DNA of 64,000 nt from JAKAKT01 sp041305385 (GCA_041305385.1 JBFYLO010000053.1:1-64000), one strand, 5' to 3'; numbered from the stretch's first letter, positions 22,314 to 30,151 are shown. The notes: generated by a model from the sequence alone, not told the origin. Made by a program: numbers and translations.

Positions 22314-22634
22314 ATGAAAAAAGGGGCCCTTTTACTCCTGGCAATGCTTCTCGCCGGCTGCTCCGGAATCTGGCAGCCTGGGGCCGGGCATGGAGGGATA
22401 AACCTTAACGCGATTTGCGACAAGCCGTACCCCGGGGACCAGGAAGGAGGACGGGTGGTCGGGGTTTTCAAGTGCGAGGACTACTACCGGCTTGTGTTCG
22501 ACTCCCCGGGCCATTTCGAATATTACATAACTGCGAAGGAGGAATTCGTGGCCTCTTGCCCAGCCAAGGAGAAGAACTCCGAATGCGAAAGCATGCTCAA
22601 GAGCTGTAAGTTCATCAACCTATGCAGGAGCTGA
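22314..22634 (+). CDS. small lipoprotein-like secreted protein
   Basis: This 106-residue protein has a signal peptide (MKKGALLLLAMLLAGC) ending in a lipobox-like LLAGC, so Cys16 may be lipidated. The mature part has six more Cys and no recognised fold, and is probably exposed on the outside. It starts 4 bases before the DUF2148 gene begins its own frame downstream and may share its transcript. TATA-like TTTATAA lies right upstream. Confidence 0.65.
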   Translation: MKKGALLLLAMLLAGCSGIWQPGAGHGGINLNAICDKPYPGDQEGGRVVGVFKCEDYYRLVFDSPGHFEYYITAKEEFVASCPAKEKNSECESMLKSCKFINLCRS

Positions 22635-22638
22635 TGCC

Positions 22639-23127
22639 ATGGACTCAGGGAATGCCCTCAGAACAGTCGCCGAGCTGATGCTGCTCTCGGCGAAGACTGC
22701 CCCGAAAGCCCTCGGAAAAGACGCCCTCGTCGCGAAGATAGCGAGCGATAGCGAGAAGGAGCGGATAGTCGTCGGGATGGAGAGCATAAAGAGGAAGAAC
22801 TGGGACAGGGATGCCAAAACAGTGGAGAAAGCAGAACTGCTGGTCCTCATAGGGGTAAAACCTTCGGATGCTTCCGAGGCCCTCGAGGGAAGAATCGATG
22901 TTTCCGAAATCGAGCCGCAGCTCAAGGGGGAAGTCTGCCCCACTAGACTGATCGACCTTGGGATTGCCGTTGGCTCTGCGGTGAAAACCGCCTCGCTCCA
23001 CAACGTTGACAACCGGGTGATGTGGAGGGCAGGGGTCATCGCCGCATCGCTGGGAATTCTTCAGGGGGCGGTCGTTCTCGCGATTCCGCTCTCAGCTACT
23101 GAGAAATCGATATTCTTCGACAGGTGA
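22639..23127 (+). CDS. DUF2148 ferredoxin-domain protein
   Basis: This 162-residue protein resembles the DUF2148 family (uncharacterised, described as containing a ferredoxin-like domain). It begins SGNALRTVAELMLLSAKTAP and ends with the glycine-rich VMWRAGVIAASLGILQGAVV and a short IPLSATEKSIFFDR. It has fewer Cys than usual (only one clear Cys near residue 100), so an iron-sulfur cluster is doubtful. It precedes nadX with 4 bases between. Confidence 0.75.
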   Translation: MDSGNALRTVAELMLLSAKTAPKALGKDALVAKIASDSEKERIVVGMESIKRKNWDRDAKTVEKAELLVLIGVKPSDASEALEGRIDVSEIEPQLKGEVCPTRLIDLGIAVGSAVKTASLHNVDNRVMWRAGVIAASLGILQGAVVLAIPLSATEKSIFFDR

Positions 23128-23131
23128 GGCA

Positions 23132-23905
23132 TTGGTTTTGAAAATCGGGTTAATCGGCTGCGGTGCAATCGGAGCAATAATCGGGATAGCGGTTAAAGGG
23201 GGGAAGGGCGGAGACGCTAAAATAGCCTCAGTCTTCGACCTGGACTCAGGCAAGGCAAGCGCCCTCTCCGGAAAAATCGGGGCGCCTGTTGCAAAGAACA
23301 TTCAAGAGCTAACCCTAAAAAGCGACCTCGTGATTGAATGCGCTTCCCAGGCCGCGGTAAGGGAGCACGGCCCGAAAGTTGCGGGGAAAAAGGACCTGAT
23401 GATTCTGAGCATAGGGGCGCTCCTGGACAGGAAACTGCTTGACGAGCTCCTCTCAAAAGCGAAAAAAGGAAAGAAGAGACTCTACGCCCCCTCCGGGGCG
23501 ATTTGCGGGCTCGATGGGCTGAAAGGGGCGGGAGTTGGGAAAATCGATTCAGTCCAACTGACCACCACCAAGCCGCCGAAAAGCCTTGGCCTCGAAATTT
23601 CCGAGAAAAAGGTCATTTTCTCAGGAACTCCGGAGGAAGCGGTCACGAAATTCCCGGCCAACATAAATGTCGCCGCAGCCCTCAGGCTGACTGCAGGCAA
23701 GGTCCCTGTGAAAGTCGAAATCATCGCCGACCCAGAAGCAAAACTGAACAAGCACGAAATTCTCGTGAAGGGCGAGTTCGGCGAGCTTCTCACCAGGACC
23801 GAGAACCTCCCTTCGAAAGACAATCCCAAGACGAGCGCCCTCGCAGCCATGTCCGCAGTGGCAACGATAAAGAGAATGACCGAGACTCTCGTGGTCGGGA
23901 CCTGA
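23132..23905 (+). CDS. nadX: L-aspartate dehydrogenase
   Basis: This 257-residue protein is of the NadX type. It oxidises aspartate to iminoaspartate for NAD synthesis with quinolinate synthase. It has an N-terminal Rossmann motif GLIGCGAIGAIIG, VIECASQAAVREHG near 70, the APSGAICGLDGLKGA block near 118, TTTKPP and FPANINVAAALRLTAG near 175-190. The start is TTG 23132 or TTG 23138; the GGTGAGG upstream supports this region. NadA and NadC are not in the window. Confidence 0.9.
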   Translation: MVLKIGLIGCGAIGAIIGIAVKGGKGGDAKIASVFDLDSGKASALSGKIGAPVAKNIQELTLKSDLVIECASQAAVREHGPKVAGKKDLMILSIGALLDRKLLDELLSKAKKGKKRLYAPSGAICGLDGLKGAGVGKIDSVQLTTTKPPKSLGLEISEKKVIFSGTPEEAVTKFPANINVAAALRLTAGKVPVKVEIIADPEAKLNKHEILVKGEFGELLTRTENLPSKDNPKTSALAAMSAVATIKRMTETLVVGT

Positions 23906-23929
23906 AGTAATACTATAGAAAAAAAGACG

Positions 23930-24120
23930 TGGACCCGAGGGGAATTTCAAGTCCCAAACCGTTTTTCTTTTGGGACACGTCCATTTTTTCTTTGGACGCC
24001 ACGAGACCTTTCTTTTTCTTAAAAAGAAAGGGATTGTGTTTTGAACCCCTGGCCTTCCGCATTTTGGAAACCTAAAAGTGTTTGCGCCAAGCGGACGCGC
24101 TACCGCTGCGCTACGGGCCC
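23930..24120 (-). tRNA. tRNA-Ala(GGC) with two introns
   Basis: The acceptor GGGCCCG (24120-24114) pairs with CGGGTCC (23937-23931), giving the G3:U70 pair that identifies alanine tRNAs; A73 is at 23930. The D arm is GCGC/GCGC, the anticodon stem TCCGC/GCGGA and the loop TTGGCG+T, so the anticodon is GGC. A 23-nt intron follows position 37. A 96-nt intron (23944-24039) lies in the T-loop between TTCAAA and T60; the T stem is AGGGG/CCCCT. The mature length would be 72 nt. A T7 run follows the gene. Confidence 0.9.
23944..24039 (-). other. T-loop intron of tRNA-Ala
   Basis: This 96-nt insertion is nearly identical to the CAU tRNA copy over its first 50 nt: CACAATCCC, CTTTCTTTTT with AAAAAGAAAGG, then GTCTCGTGGCGTCC. 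Two further hairpins follow, CGTCC/GGACG and GTCCCAAA/TTTGGGAC. Each is closed by an A-rich loop (AAAGAAAAAA and AGAAAAACGG). UUCA/UGAA with AAA and AUU bulges forms a bulge-helix-bulge that would join position 59 to 60. Confidence 0.87.
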
Positions 24121-24133
24121 ACGAGTTAATATT

Positions 24134-24361
24134 CTAGAAGCTGGGGGATATAAACACTACGTTGTCCCCGCGCACCAGCATGGTTCCTAGCTTCCTTTTG
24201 CTCTCGCCGTTCTCCAGCTGCTCGGCGTTCTCGAGCACAAGGTTCATGTGCACGTCGTAGGAAGCCATCTTGCCCCTAACCTCTACGCCGCCCTTCAGCC
24301 TTATCAGAACGCTGTTGTTCAGGGCGCCGTTCAATATGTCGAATGGTCTCTTCTCGCTCAT
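24134..24361 (-). CDS. lsm: Lsm/Sm-like archaeal RNA-binding protein
   Basis: This 75-residue Sm-fold protein has the Sm1 motif VLIRLKGGVEVRGKMASYDVHMNLVLENA (residues 18-46) and the Sm2-like MLVRGDNVVFISP at the end. Archaeal Lsm proteins form heptameric rings that bind U-rich RNA and tRNA precursors. It lies just 14 bases upstream of tRNA-Ala on the same strand, so read-through co-expression is possible. A TATA element (CTTATAAATTC) lies upstream near 24405. Confidence 0.95.
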   Translation of the reverse strand: MSEKRPFDILNGALNNSVLIRLKGGVEVRGKMASYDVHMNLVLENAEQLENGESKRKLGTMLVRGDNVVFISPSF

Positions 24362-24512
24362 CTTTTCACCTCAAAAAACTAAAAGACGGCATTCCTTAGC
24401 CGGATAGAATTTATAAGGCTTTCGACGGGACTCCAGGGGAAGGGCAGTGCCATGCCCCCAAAAATCCGGTTATTGCAAAAGTATTTAAATATTAACTTTT
24501 TATTAATAATCA

Positions 24513-25229
24513 ATGAAAATTACAACAAGCCTAAAAGGATACATTGACGAAGGAAAGCTCGTCGACTTCGGGGTTCTGAATAGCCTGGGGCTCACCTCGG
24601 AGAATTCCCTTCGGGTGACCCTGGCGAGGCTTGTGAAAAAGGGAGAAATCTACAGCCCGCTGAAAGGGCTTTATGCATCCAAGGGGGCCGACCCGTTCTG
24701 GGCAGCCACGGCAATCTTCCCGGGGTACATCTCGCTCACTTCCGCGCTCTATCTCCGCCACCTCAGCGACGAATACCCGTTCACAATTTTCGTCGGCTCC
24801 GAGAAGAGAAAAAAACTGAAAATGGGAAACTGCGAGATTCATTATTTCGTGGCTAAAAGTTACGGGGGACTGGAACGTGGCCAATACCCGGTCGCTTCAG
24901 TTGAAAAGGCGATTTATGACTCCCTCTTGCATCCGGAACTGGTCGGCTACCCGAAAATCACAAAAGCCCTGCACTTCGCGCCGGTAACAGCAAGGAAATT
25001 CATCTCCCTGTGCAGGAATGAGCGAAATGCGTTCTTCCAGAGGCTCGGCTACCTTCTCTCAATCCTCCCGGGGCTGGACAAGGAAAAAGAGAATCTGTTG
25101 AAATACTGCAGAAAAAGAACGAAGGCGAACGTTTATCTGCAAGGGCGGAAAACCGGGAAATACGTCCCGGAGTGGAAAATAATCGACAATCTGGGAAAGG
25201 AGGTGCTCCTCTCATGGTGGGAACAATAG
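24513..25229 (+). CDS. AbiEi-like antitoxin / winged-helix regulator
   Basis: This 238-residue protein has an N-terminal winged helix (about 14-60, NSLGLTSENSLRVTLARLVKKG) and a C-terminal AbiEi-like domain with SLTSALYLRHLSDEYP, VASVEKAIYDSL and a Lys-rich segment. AbiEi proteins repress their own operon and neutralise the AbiEii nucleotidyltransferase toxin. It has a strong TATA box (ATTTAAATATTAAC) and overlaps the toxin gene by 16 bases. Assignment is by pattern and context. Confidence 0.82.
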   Translation: MKITTSLKGYIDEGKLVDFGVLNSLGLTSENSLRVTLARLVKKGEIYSPLKGLYASKGADPFWAATAIFPGYISLTSALYLRHLSDEYPFTIFVGSEKRKKLKMGNCEIHYFVAKSYGGLERGQYPVASVEKAIYDSLLHPELVGYPKITKALHFAPVTARKFISLCRNERNAFFQRLGYLLSILPGLDKEKENLLKYCRKRTKANVYLQGRKTGKYVPEWKIIDNLGKEVLLSWWEQ

Positions 25230-25900
25230 CGTTTGGGGAAAACGACCTGAAAGCCTATGCGGCGAAGGCAGGCCTCGGGCTGCAATTCATAGTGAAAGAG
25301 GCCTTTCTTTTCGAACTGATGGAACTCCTAGGCGAGCACGAATTCGTTTTGAAAGGCGGGACTGCGATAAACAAGGGGTATCTGGAAGGCCATCAGAGAT
25401 TCTCTGAGGACCTCGATTATGACACCGAACTTGGGAAGGAGGGCGTCAGAAAGGCCCTCGCAGGACTCGGCTGGAAGATAGGAAAGGAATTTTTCACGAG
25501 AAATTCGCTCGGCTTCCTCTTCGAGTATAGCTTTGGCGGAGTGAAGGACGCTGTGAAAGCCGAGTTTTCTTTCGGGATAAACGGGGCCGCTGAAAGGAGA
25601 AAGGCGGTTTCGGATTTCCTTCCAGTTTCAAAAAGGGTCGAGATGTATGTTTTTCCGGAGCTCAACCGCCAGAAGGAACTCGCCTTTGGGCAAAGGAAGG
25701 AGTGGAAGGACCTCTATGACCTTTATTGGATGCAGGAGCTTTACCCCAAGGAATTCAAAATACGGGGCAGGAAGGCGTTTCAGGAAGCAATCTCCTCAAT
25801 GAGCATCCAAAAAACCGCGAATGCTTACATACCGCGGGCAAAGAGACTAAATTGGGAAGAAGTCAGGGAATACATGTCAAGCAAATGGCCGAACAAATAA
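25214..25900 (+). CDS. AbiEii-family nucleotidyltransferase toxin
   Basis: This 228-residue nucleotidyltransferase is of the AbiEii/AbiGii type. It has FVLKGGTAINKGYL (about residue 40) and RFSEDLDYD (about 60), the G-x-x and D-x-D catalytic elements, then ELNRQKELAFGQRKEWKDLYDLYW near 153-176. The ATG at 25214 has GGAGGTG 9 bases upstream and lies within the antitoxin gene. Family toxins modify tRNA or other targets by adding nucleotides. A longer in-frame start lacks a ribosome binding site. Confidence 0.87.
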   Translation: MVGTIAFGENDLKAYAAKAGLGLQFIVKEAFLFELMELLGEHEFVLKGGTAINKGYLEGHQRFSEDLDYDTELGKEGVRKALAGLGWKIGKEFFTRNSLGFLFEYSFGGVKDAVKAEFSFGINGAAERRKAVSDFLPVSKRVEMYVFPELNRQKELAFGQRKEWKDLYDLYWMQELYPKEFKIRGRKAFQEAISSMSIQKTANAYIPRAKRLNWEEVREYMSSKWPNK

Positions 25901-25936
25901 GACGCCCTTGAGAGAGGGCAGGCACCCGTCTTGAAG
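25901..25936. terminator. GC-rich hairpin between convergent genes
   Basis: AAGACG near 25900-25905 can pair with CGTCTT near 25930-25935, enclosing CCCT/AGGG. It lies between the AbiEii stop and the end of the opposing nucleotidyltransferase gene and may terminate transcription from one or both sides. There is no strong T-run. Confidence 0.35.
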
Positions 25937-25976
25937 CCCCAAAATTTAATGCAGAATTGAGCACATTCATACTCAA

Positions 25977-26762
25977 CTAGAATCTGGGCCTGAACGCGCC
26001 CCTAGTTCTGGTGGTGAGGGTATCATCCTCGCTTCCAGTCAAAATTTTCCTGATTTTTGCCAGAGAAGCCCCGCTTAGACTGTTTCTAGCCTCATCGTCA
26101 TAGTTGTCCTCTATCGCATGCATAATCTCGCCTTTATGCTCGCTCAGGCCGGATTCGGACAGAAACTTTTCAACTTTTCCCGCGTCCATCTCAAGTCCGG
26201 TCAGGCTTACTATGTCGTGCACATCTTTCCACAGTTTGGAGCGGTAATATGTCGTGTCAATTCCCGTTCGGAGTTCGATGTTCCGCCCGAAAACCGCGCC
26301 CAACTTGTAAGCCATCAGTAGTTCTATGGTTGGTATGTACATTGTTGAATTCTCGATTTTGTGCTCGACGTTGTGCTTCATCGTCCAGCTCCATGGCAAT
26401 CTTGCTTTCTTACCTTCAAAGATGATGGTTCGCTTTGAGGATACGGCGTCAATGAGTATGTCAACTTTCTGTTTTCCAGTATCAACGACCTTCACGAATT
26501 CAGAATCAAAGCCAAAATGGCCCCTTCGCCTTTCTCCATATCCGTGGCTTGAAAAGTATGCAAAGAGAGTTTGGTCCATCGCTTTGCTTTCCATAAAAAC
26601 AACGTCAATGTCTTTCGAACCCAACCCCCCAGTGTAACAGTAAACGGCCCAGCCGCCCACGATTACTGGATGGTTGCCAACATGTTTGTTGTACCATCCG
26701 GCGAACTCCCCCAATTCCCTCAAGCTCAGGTCCGTTATCGAGTTGTCGTAAATCTCTTTCAT
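25977..26762 (-). CDS. nucleotidyltransferase, second AbiE-like toxin
   Basis: This 261-residue protein has the nucleotidyltransferase signature VIVGGWAVYCYTGGLGSKDIDVVF (GG...DxD, residues 33-56), followed by VDILID near 100 and a helical C-terminus. It starts immediately at the stop of the upstream winged-helix gene, which has an antitoxin-like layout. Its sequence differs from the AbiEii toxin at 25214, so this is a second, distinct module. The target is unknown. Confidence 0.8.
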   Translation of the reverse strand: MKEIYDNSITDLSLRELGEFAGWYNKHVGNHPVIVGGWAVYCYTGGLGSKDIDVVFMESKAMDQTLFAYFSSHGYGERRRGHFGFDSEFVKVVDTGKQKVDILIDAVSSKRTIIFEGKKARLPWSWTMKHNVEHKIENSTMYIPTIELLMAYKLGAVFGRNIELRTGIDTTYYRSKLWKDVHDIVSLTGLEMDAGKVEKFLSESGLSEHKGEIMHAIEDNYDDEARNSLSGASLAKIRKILTGSEDDTLTTRTRGAFRPRF

Positions 26763-27332
26763 TCAAGCCCACTCCTTTTTTATCAGCATTTCCGCGGCAT
26801 AAGTCTTGTTGGCGCAGAAGAGGTCTATTATGGTTCTCGTCTTGCTCGTTATCAGCTGACCATTTTTTTTGATCTTGTCGTTTCCGTTCAAATCATCTTC
26901 ATAAAGAACGACATGTGTAAAGCCTTTCGGTGCGTTTTTCAGTTCTTCGAGCAGTTTCTCATCTTTCGAGTAAACACAGATTGCCGGGTCTCGGTAATAG
27001 CTGTCGTAATGCGAAAGCGCGCTGGTCAAGCACAAGGTTCCGTTTCCCTTTATCATTGCGAGGATATCCTCTGCTTTAAGGCTAACGTCGAAAGAGGCGT
27101 ATGGCTTCATCGTCCTGTATAGCGGGAAGAGATTGAATATCGCTGCCGGCGTTATGAGTTCGTAATTGCCCTGGCGCTTTGCCACGTACCCATGGGCCAC
27201 GAGCCAGTTCACCACTTTATTGACCAGGCTAAACGTTACGTTCTCTTTCTTGCTTATCCCGTATTGGGTGAACTTTTTCGCTTCCAGTATCGCCCGAACG
27301 ATTTTGTAAGTCTCCCTGCTTGTTACTTTCAT
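26763..27332 (-). CDS. winged-helix antitoxin-like regulator
   Basis: From ATG 27332 (MKVTSRETYKIV) the protein has 189 residues. It has an N-terminal winged helix (ISKKENVTFSLVNKVVNWLV) and an AbiEi-like C-terminal part (GTLCLTSALSHYDSYY, SKTRTIIDLFCANK). The gene abuts the nucleotidyltransferase gene with an overlapping TGA/ATG, as in toxin-antitoxin pairs. A perfect inverted repeat sits just before the start codon, suggesting autorepression. Confidence 0.78.
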   Translation of the reverse strand: MKVTSRETYKIVRAILEAKKFTQYGISKKENVTFSLVNKVVNWLVAHGYVAKRQGNYELITPAAIFNLFPLYRTMKPYASFDVSLKAEDILAMIKGNGTLCLTSALSHYDSYYRDPAICVYSKDEKLLEELKNAPKGFTHVVLYEDDLNGNDKIKKNGQLITSKTRTIIDLFCANKTYAAEMLIKKEWA

Positions 27333-27334
27333 AT

Positions 27335-27354
27335 ATATCACTTTTTAGTGATAT
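27335..27354. promoter_or_regulatory. operator-like inverted repeat before the second antitoxin gene
   Basis: ATATCAC-TTTTTA-GTGATAT is a perfect 7-base inverted repeat. It lies between the TATA-like element (27371-27380 region, minus strand) and the start codon at 27332. It is a likely binding site for the winged-helix protein encoded downstream. Confidence 0.6.
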
Positions 27355-27473
27355 TATCTATAAATAGAGATATATTTAAACCCATGGTTTCTTTTTCCTG
27401 CCAGTAGGCCTCGGCTGCAATATAAAACGCCCCAGGGTTGCACGTTATGAAAGAGGTAACGCCCCAGGGAGAA

Positions 27474-28139
27474 CTAGCGCTTTTCTATCAAACCTGCGAT
27501 TTCGTCAACATCGTCCGCGAAATGGATGAGATTGAGGTCCCTGATGTCATGAATGAAGAAGTCTTTTTTCAGAGGGTTTTTGCTAAGCCAGTCCAAGAGG
27601 CCATTCCAATATTTCTTGTTTACGCAGATAATGGGGACAGTGTCAACGATTCCCGTTTGCATGAGAACTGCAAATTCGAACAGCTCGTTCAGGGTTCCAT
27701 ACCCTCCCGGATAGAATATGAGCGCGTCGCTTTTTATCGACATCACAAACCTCCTGACAAAAAGAAAGTGGAATGAAAGCTCTTCCGTGAAAATGGGGTC
27801 CGTAACCCTCTCTCCCTTCAGCAGTTCGGCCCTCAGCCCGATTGAGGGCGCCCCCGCCTCGGTGGCCCCGGAATTTGCCGCATGCATTACTCCCGGCCCC
27901 CCGCCGCTGAGAATCGCATAGCCCCGTTTGCCGAGCTGGAAGGCCACATTCTTGCAATGCTCGTAATATGGGCTTTTCGCCGAGACCCGGTGAGAACCGA
28001 AAAAGGCAATTATCTTCTTGTCGTTTTTGTTAAGAAGAGCCAATCCATGGTTTATCTCATCGCGAACCTGGTTGACAGTCCATTCAGTGTTTTCGTAGTA
28101 CTCCTTATTCTTGTGAAACTTATCCATGCTCCCACACAC
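27474..28139 (-). CDS. LOG family protein (nucleoside monophosphate phosphoribohydrolase-like)
   Basis: This 221-residue protein is of the LOG/TIGR00730-like group. GGGPGVMHAANSGATEAG near residue 80 and FYPGGYGTLNELFEFAV near 140 are the two nucleotide-binding motifs. LOG enzymes remove ribose-phosphate from modified or plain nucleoside monophosphates; older databases call them lysine decarboxylases. Function in archaea is unclear. It follows the NYN-domain gene with a 3-base gap. Confidence 0.9.
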   Translation of the reverse strand: MCGSMDKFHKNKEYYENTEWTVNQVRDEINHGLALLNKNDKKIIAFFGSHRVSAKSPYYEHCKNVAFQLGKRGYAILSGGGPGVMHAANSGATEAGAPSIGLRAELLKGERVTDPIFTEELSFHFLFVRRFVMSIKSDALIFYPGGYGTLNELFEFAVLMQTGIVDTVPIICVNKKYWNGLLDWLSKNPLKKDFFIHDIRDLNLIHFADDVDEIAGLIEKR

Positions 28140-28142
28140 GGT

Positions 28143-28598
28143 TTACCTTCTCTTCTCCACAATCACGACATCGGCAGTATTCCTCAGCGCAGCAGAGAAT
28201 CCCGGCTCAGCCCCGACGAGAACGGTCTCCTTCCCCAGCTCCTTCGCCTTTATTATCACGGGCCTGAAGTCGATGTCCCTGGTCATGAGCGCGATTATCT
28301 GAATCCTCGGGTTGAAGACCTGCTGCATGGCATCAACGGCCATGGTCACATCCACATCCCCAGTAGTAATGATGGGCTCGTACCCCTGGTTCGTGACAGC
28401 CTCAATCAGCTTGTCCGATGCATACTGGTCCAGGTAAACCCTGCAGACCTTTATGTTCCCGTATTTCTCAATCTTCCTTTTAACTTCGGAAAGGTCGATA
28501 TTGATGTCCTTCCTGATGACATTCGGGCCGTCCACGAAGAACGCGACGTTCCGTGCAGTCTTGGCTTTGAAAGCAGCCATAATCTCTTCTATGACCAT
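28143..28598 (-). CDS. NYN-domain (PIN-like) protein
   Basis: This 151-residue protein of the NYN/LabA type begins NVAFFVDGPNVIRKDINIDL, with the conserved Asp-Gly-x-Asn. TGDVDVTMAVDAMQQ near residue 79 and MTRDIDFRPVI near 107 supply further acidic residues of a PIN-like nuclease site. Members are thought to be RNA nucleases. It lies between TatD and the LOG gene with 0-3 base gaps, forming an operon. Confidence 0.9.
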   Translation of the reverse strand: MVIEEIMAAFKAKTARNVAFFVDGPNVIRKDINIDLSEVKRKIEKYGNIKVCRVYLDQYASDKLIEAVTNQGYEPIITTGDVDVTMAVDAMQQVFNPRIQIIALMTRDIDFRPVIIKAKELGKETVLVGAEPGFSAALRNTADVVIVEKRR

Positions 28599-29333
28599 TC
28601 AATCGACTCCGTAAAATTTCAATGCGTTTTCCGAGGTTCTCTTTACCACTTCTTCGAGCTCGACTCCCTTCTCGCTAGCAATCATCTTCGCCGAGTCTAG
28701 CGCCGAAAGCGGGGTCTTTCCCAAATAGGGTGCATCGCTCTCCAGCAGTAAATAATCTAGCTCCAGGGCTTTAATTACCTTTCTCCTCTGCTTTGAGTTG
28801 CCCGGTGGAACAGTGGCCGAGTATCCGAGTTCCCCAGCCCTCTTCGCCTCTTCACCGTTCCCTGAGAAGCAGTGTAACAGGACTCTCCCGGAAAACTTTC
28901 TTTCCAAAACATCGAGAACCTCGCTCTCAGCATCCCGGGAATGTATCACCACGGGCAGGCCCAGCTCGTGTGCAAGCTCGAGCTGTCTCTCGAACCAGAT
29001 TTTTTGGTTTCCCAGCTGTGCTTCAGTTTTCCCCCAGTGCTTGTCAAGGCCTATCTCACCCACGGCCGCGATTCCCTTCAGTTCCCTCAGCCAGCCGAGC
29101 CCGACCTCAGGTTTATCCATGGCTCTCTGGGGCGACTCCCCCGCCACGGCGTAGACAAAACCCGGATTGGCTTCGGCAATCCCAATACCAGAAATACTGC
29201 TTTCCTTGGAATAGCCGCAGGTGAACACCGCCCCAAGTTTTTCCCTGCAGGCCGACAGGCAGTTCTCGAGCCCGGGAATGTCGGTCAGGTGGCAATGGGA
29301 ATCGACGGGGAGCAGGTTATTCCGTTCAAGCAT
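28599..29333 (-). CDS. tatD: TatD-family metal-dependent hydrolase
   Basis: From ATG 29333 (MLERNNLLPVDSHCHLTD) the protein has 244 residues. Metal ligands are visible: HCH near residue 13, GEIGLDKHW near 87, VVIHSRDAE near 117, HCFSGN near 142 and LESDAPYLGK near 190. TatD proteins are 3'-5' deoxyribonucleases or peptidases acting in DNA repair and quality control. The longer frame upstream would cross the divergent eIF5A promoter and is unlikely. Confidence 0.92.
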   Translation of the reverse strand: MLERNNLLPVDSHCHLTDIPGLENCLSACREKLGAVFTCGYSKESSISGIGIAEANPGFVYAVAGESPQRAMDKPEVGLGWLRELKGIAAVGEIGLDKHWGKTEAQLGNQKIWFERQLELAHELGLPVVIHSRDAESEVLDVLERKFSGRVLLHCFSGNGEEAKRAGELGYSATVPPGNSKQRRKVIKALELDYLLLESDAPYLGKTPLSALDSAKMIASEKGVELEEVVKRTSENALKFYGVD

Positions 29334-29416
29334 GAGTTTTGAGTATGACGAAGGGGTTAAAAATCTTTTTCGGATAAACCTTTCGTCAATTTTCGTTAAT
29401 TTTAAGGTGGTTTGCA

Positions 29417-29806
29417 ATGGAAAAGATGTTTGCGTCAGCCAAGGAGCTGAAAATCGGTAAATACGTGCTGATAGACGACATCCCATGCAAGGTCGTTGGA
29501 ATCGAGTCCTCTTCTCCGGGGAAGCACGGGGCAGCCAAGATGAGGGTCACTGCCATAGGCGTGTTCAGCGGGCACAAGAAGACGCTCCTGACCCCCTCCG
29601 ATGGGGACATCGAGATACCGATAATCGAGAGAAAAGCTGGGCAGGTGATGTCCTTGAACGGCAACATCGCGCAGCTCATGGATTCAGCGACCTATGAAAT
29701 GTTCGAGCTCGAGGTTCCGCCGGAGCTTACCTCCGAAGTCCAGCCAGGGAAGGAAGTCGAGTATATGGAAGCGATGGGAAAGAAAATGATGATGAGGGTG
29801 AGGTAG
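29417..29806 (+). CDS. eif5a: translation factor eIF5A
   Basis: This 129-residue archaeal IF5A promotes peptide bond formation at difficult sequences. The hypusination loop is SSPGKHGAAKMRV near residue 30, with the Lys of GKHG as the modified residue. The C-terminal OB fold contains GDIEIPIIERKAGQVMSL. GGTGG precedes the ATG. Deoxyhypusine synthase is not in the window. It leads the S24e-S27ae operon. Confidence 0.96.
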   Translation: MEKMFASAKELKIGKYVLIDDIPCKVVGIESSSPGKHGAAKMRVTAIGVFSGHKKTLLTPSDGDIEIPIIERKAGQVMSLNGNIAQLMDSATYEMFELEVPPELTSEVQPGKEVEYMEAMGKKMMMRVR

Positions 29807-29811
29807 TTTTC

Positions 29812-30141
29812 ATGGAATTGAACATAGCGAAGAGAACCGAGAACAAGCTTTTGAACCGGACCGAGATAGAGTTCTCGGCAAGCTCCGAGGGCGCGACCCC
29901 GAGCAGAAAGGACGTCCGATCCGCAATTCAGGGCAGCCTTAAGGTCGATGAGGACCTGATAGTAATCGACAGGATAGACAACCAGTACGGGACCACGAAC
30001 GTCACCGGAAGGGCGCTCGTCTACAGCGACAAGGACAGCCTGAAGCTCGCCGCCCAATACAAGATACGCAGGGACAAGGGCGAGAAAGGCAAGGCGAAAG
30101 AGGGCGGTGCGAAGAAAGAAGCGCCTGCCGAGAAGAAATAG
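29812..30141 (+). CDS. rps24e: 30S ribosomal protein S24e
   Basis: This 109-residue protein has the S24e pattern: TENKLLNRTEIEFSASSEGA near the start, PSRKDVRSAI near 30, VIDRIDNQYGTTNVTGRALV near 47-66 and YKIRRDKGEKGK, followed by a Lys/Glu tail. It is spaced 5 bases from eIF5A and 10 from S27ae. Confidence 0.94.
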   Translation: MELNIAKRTENKLLNRTEIEFSASSEGATPSRKDVRSAIQGSLKVDEDLIVIDRIDNQYGTTNVTGRALVYSDKDSLKLAAQYKIRRDKGEKGKAKEGGAKKEAPAEKK

Positions 30142-30151
30142 AGGTGTGACG

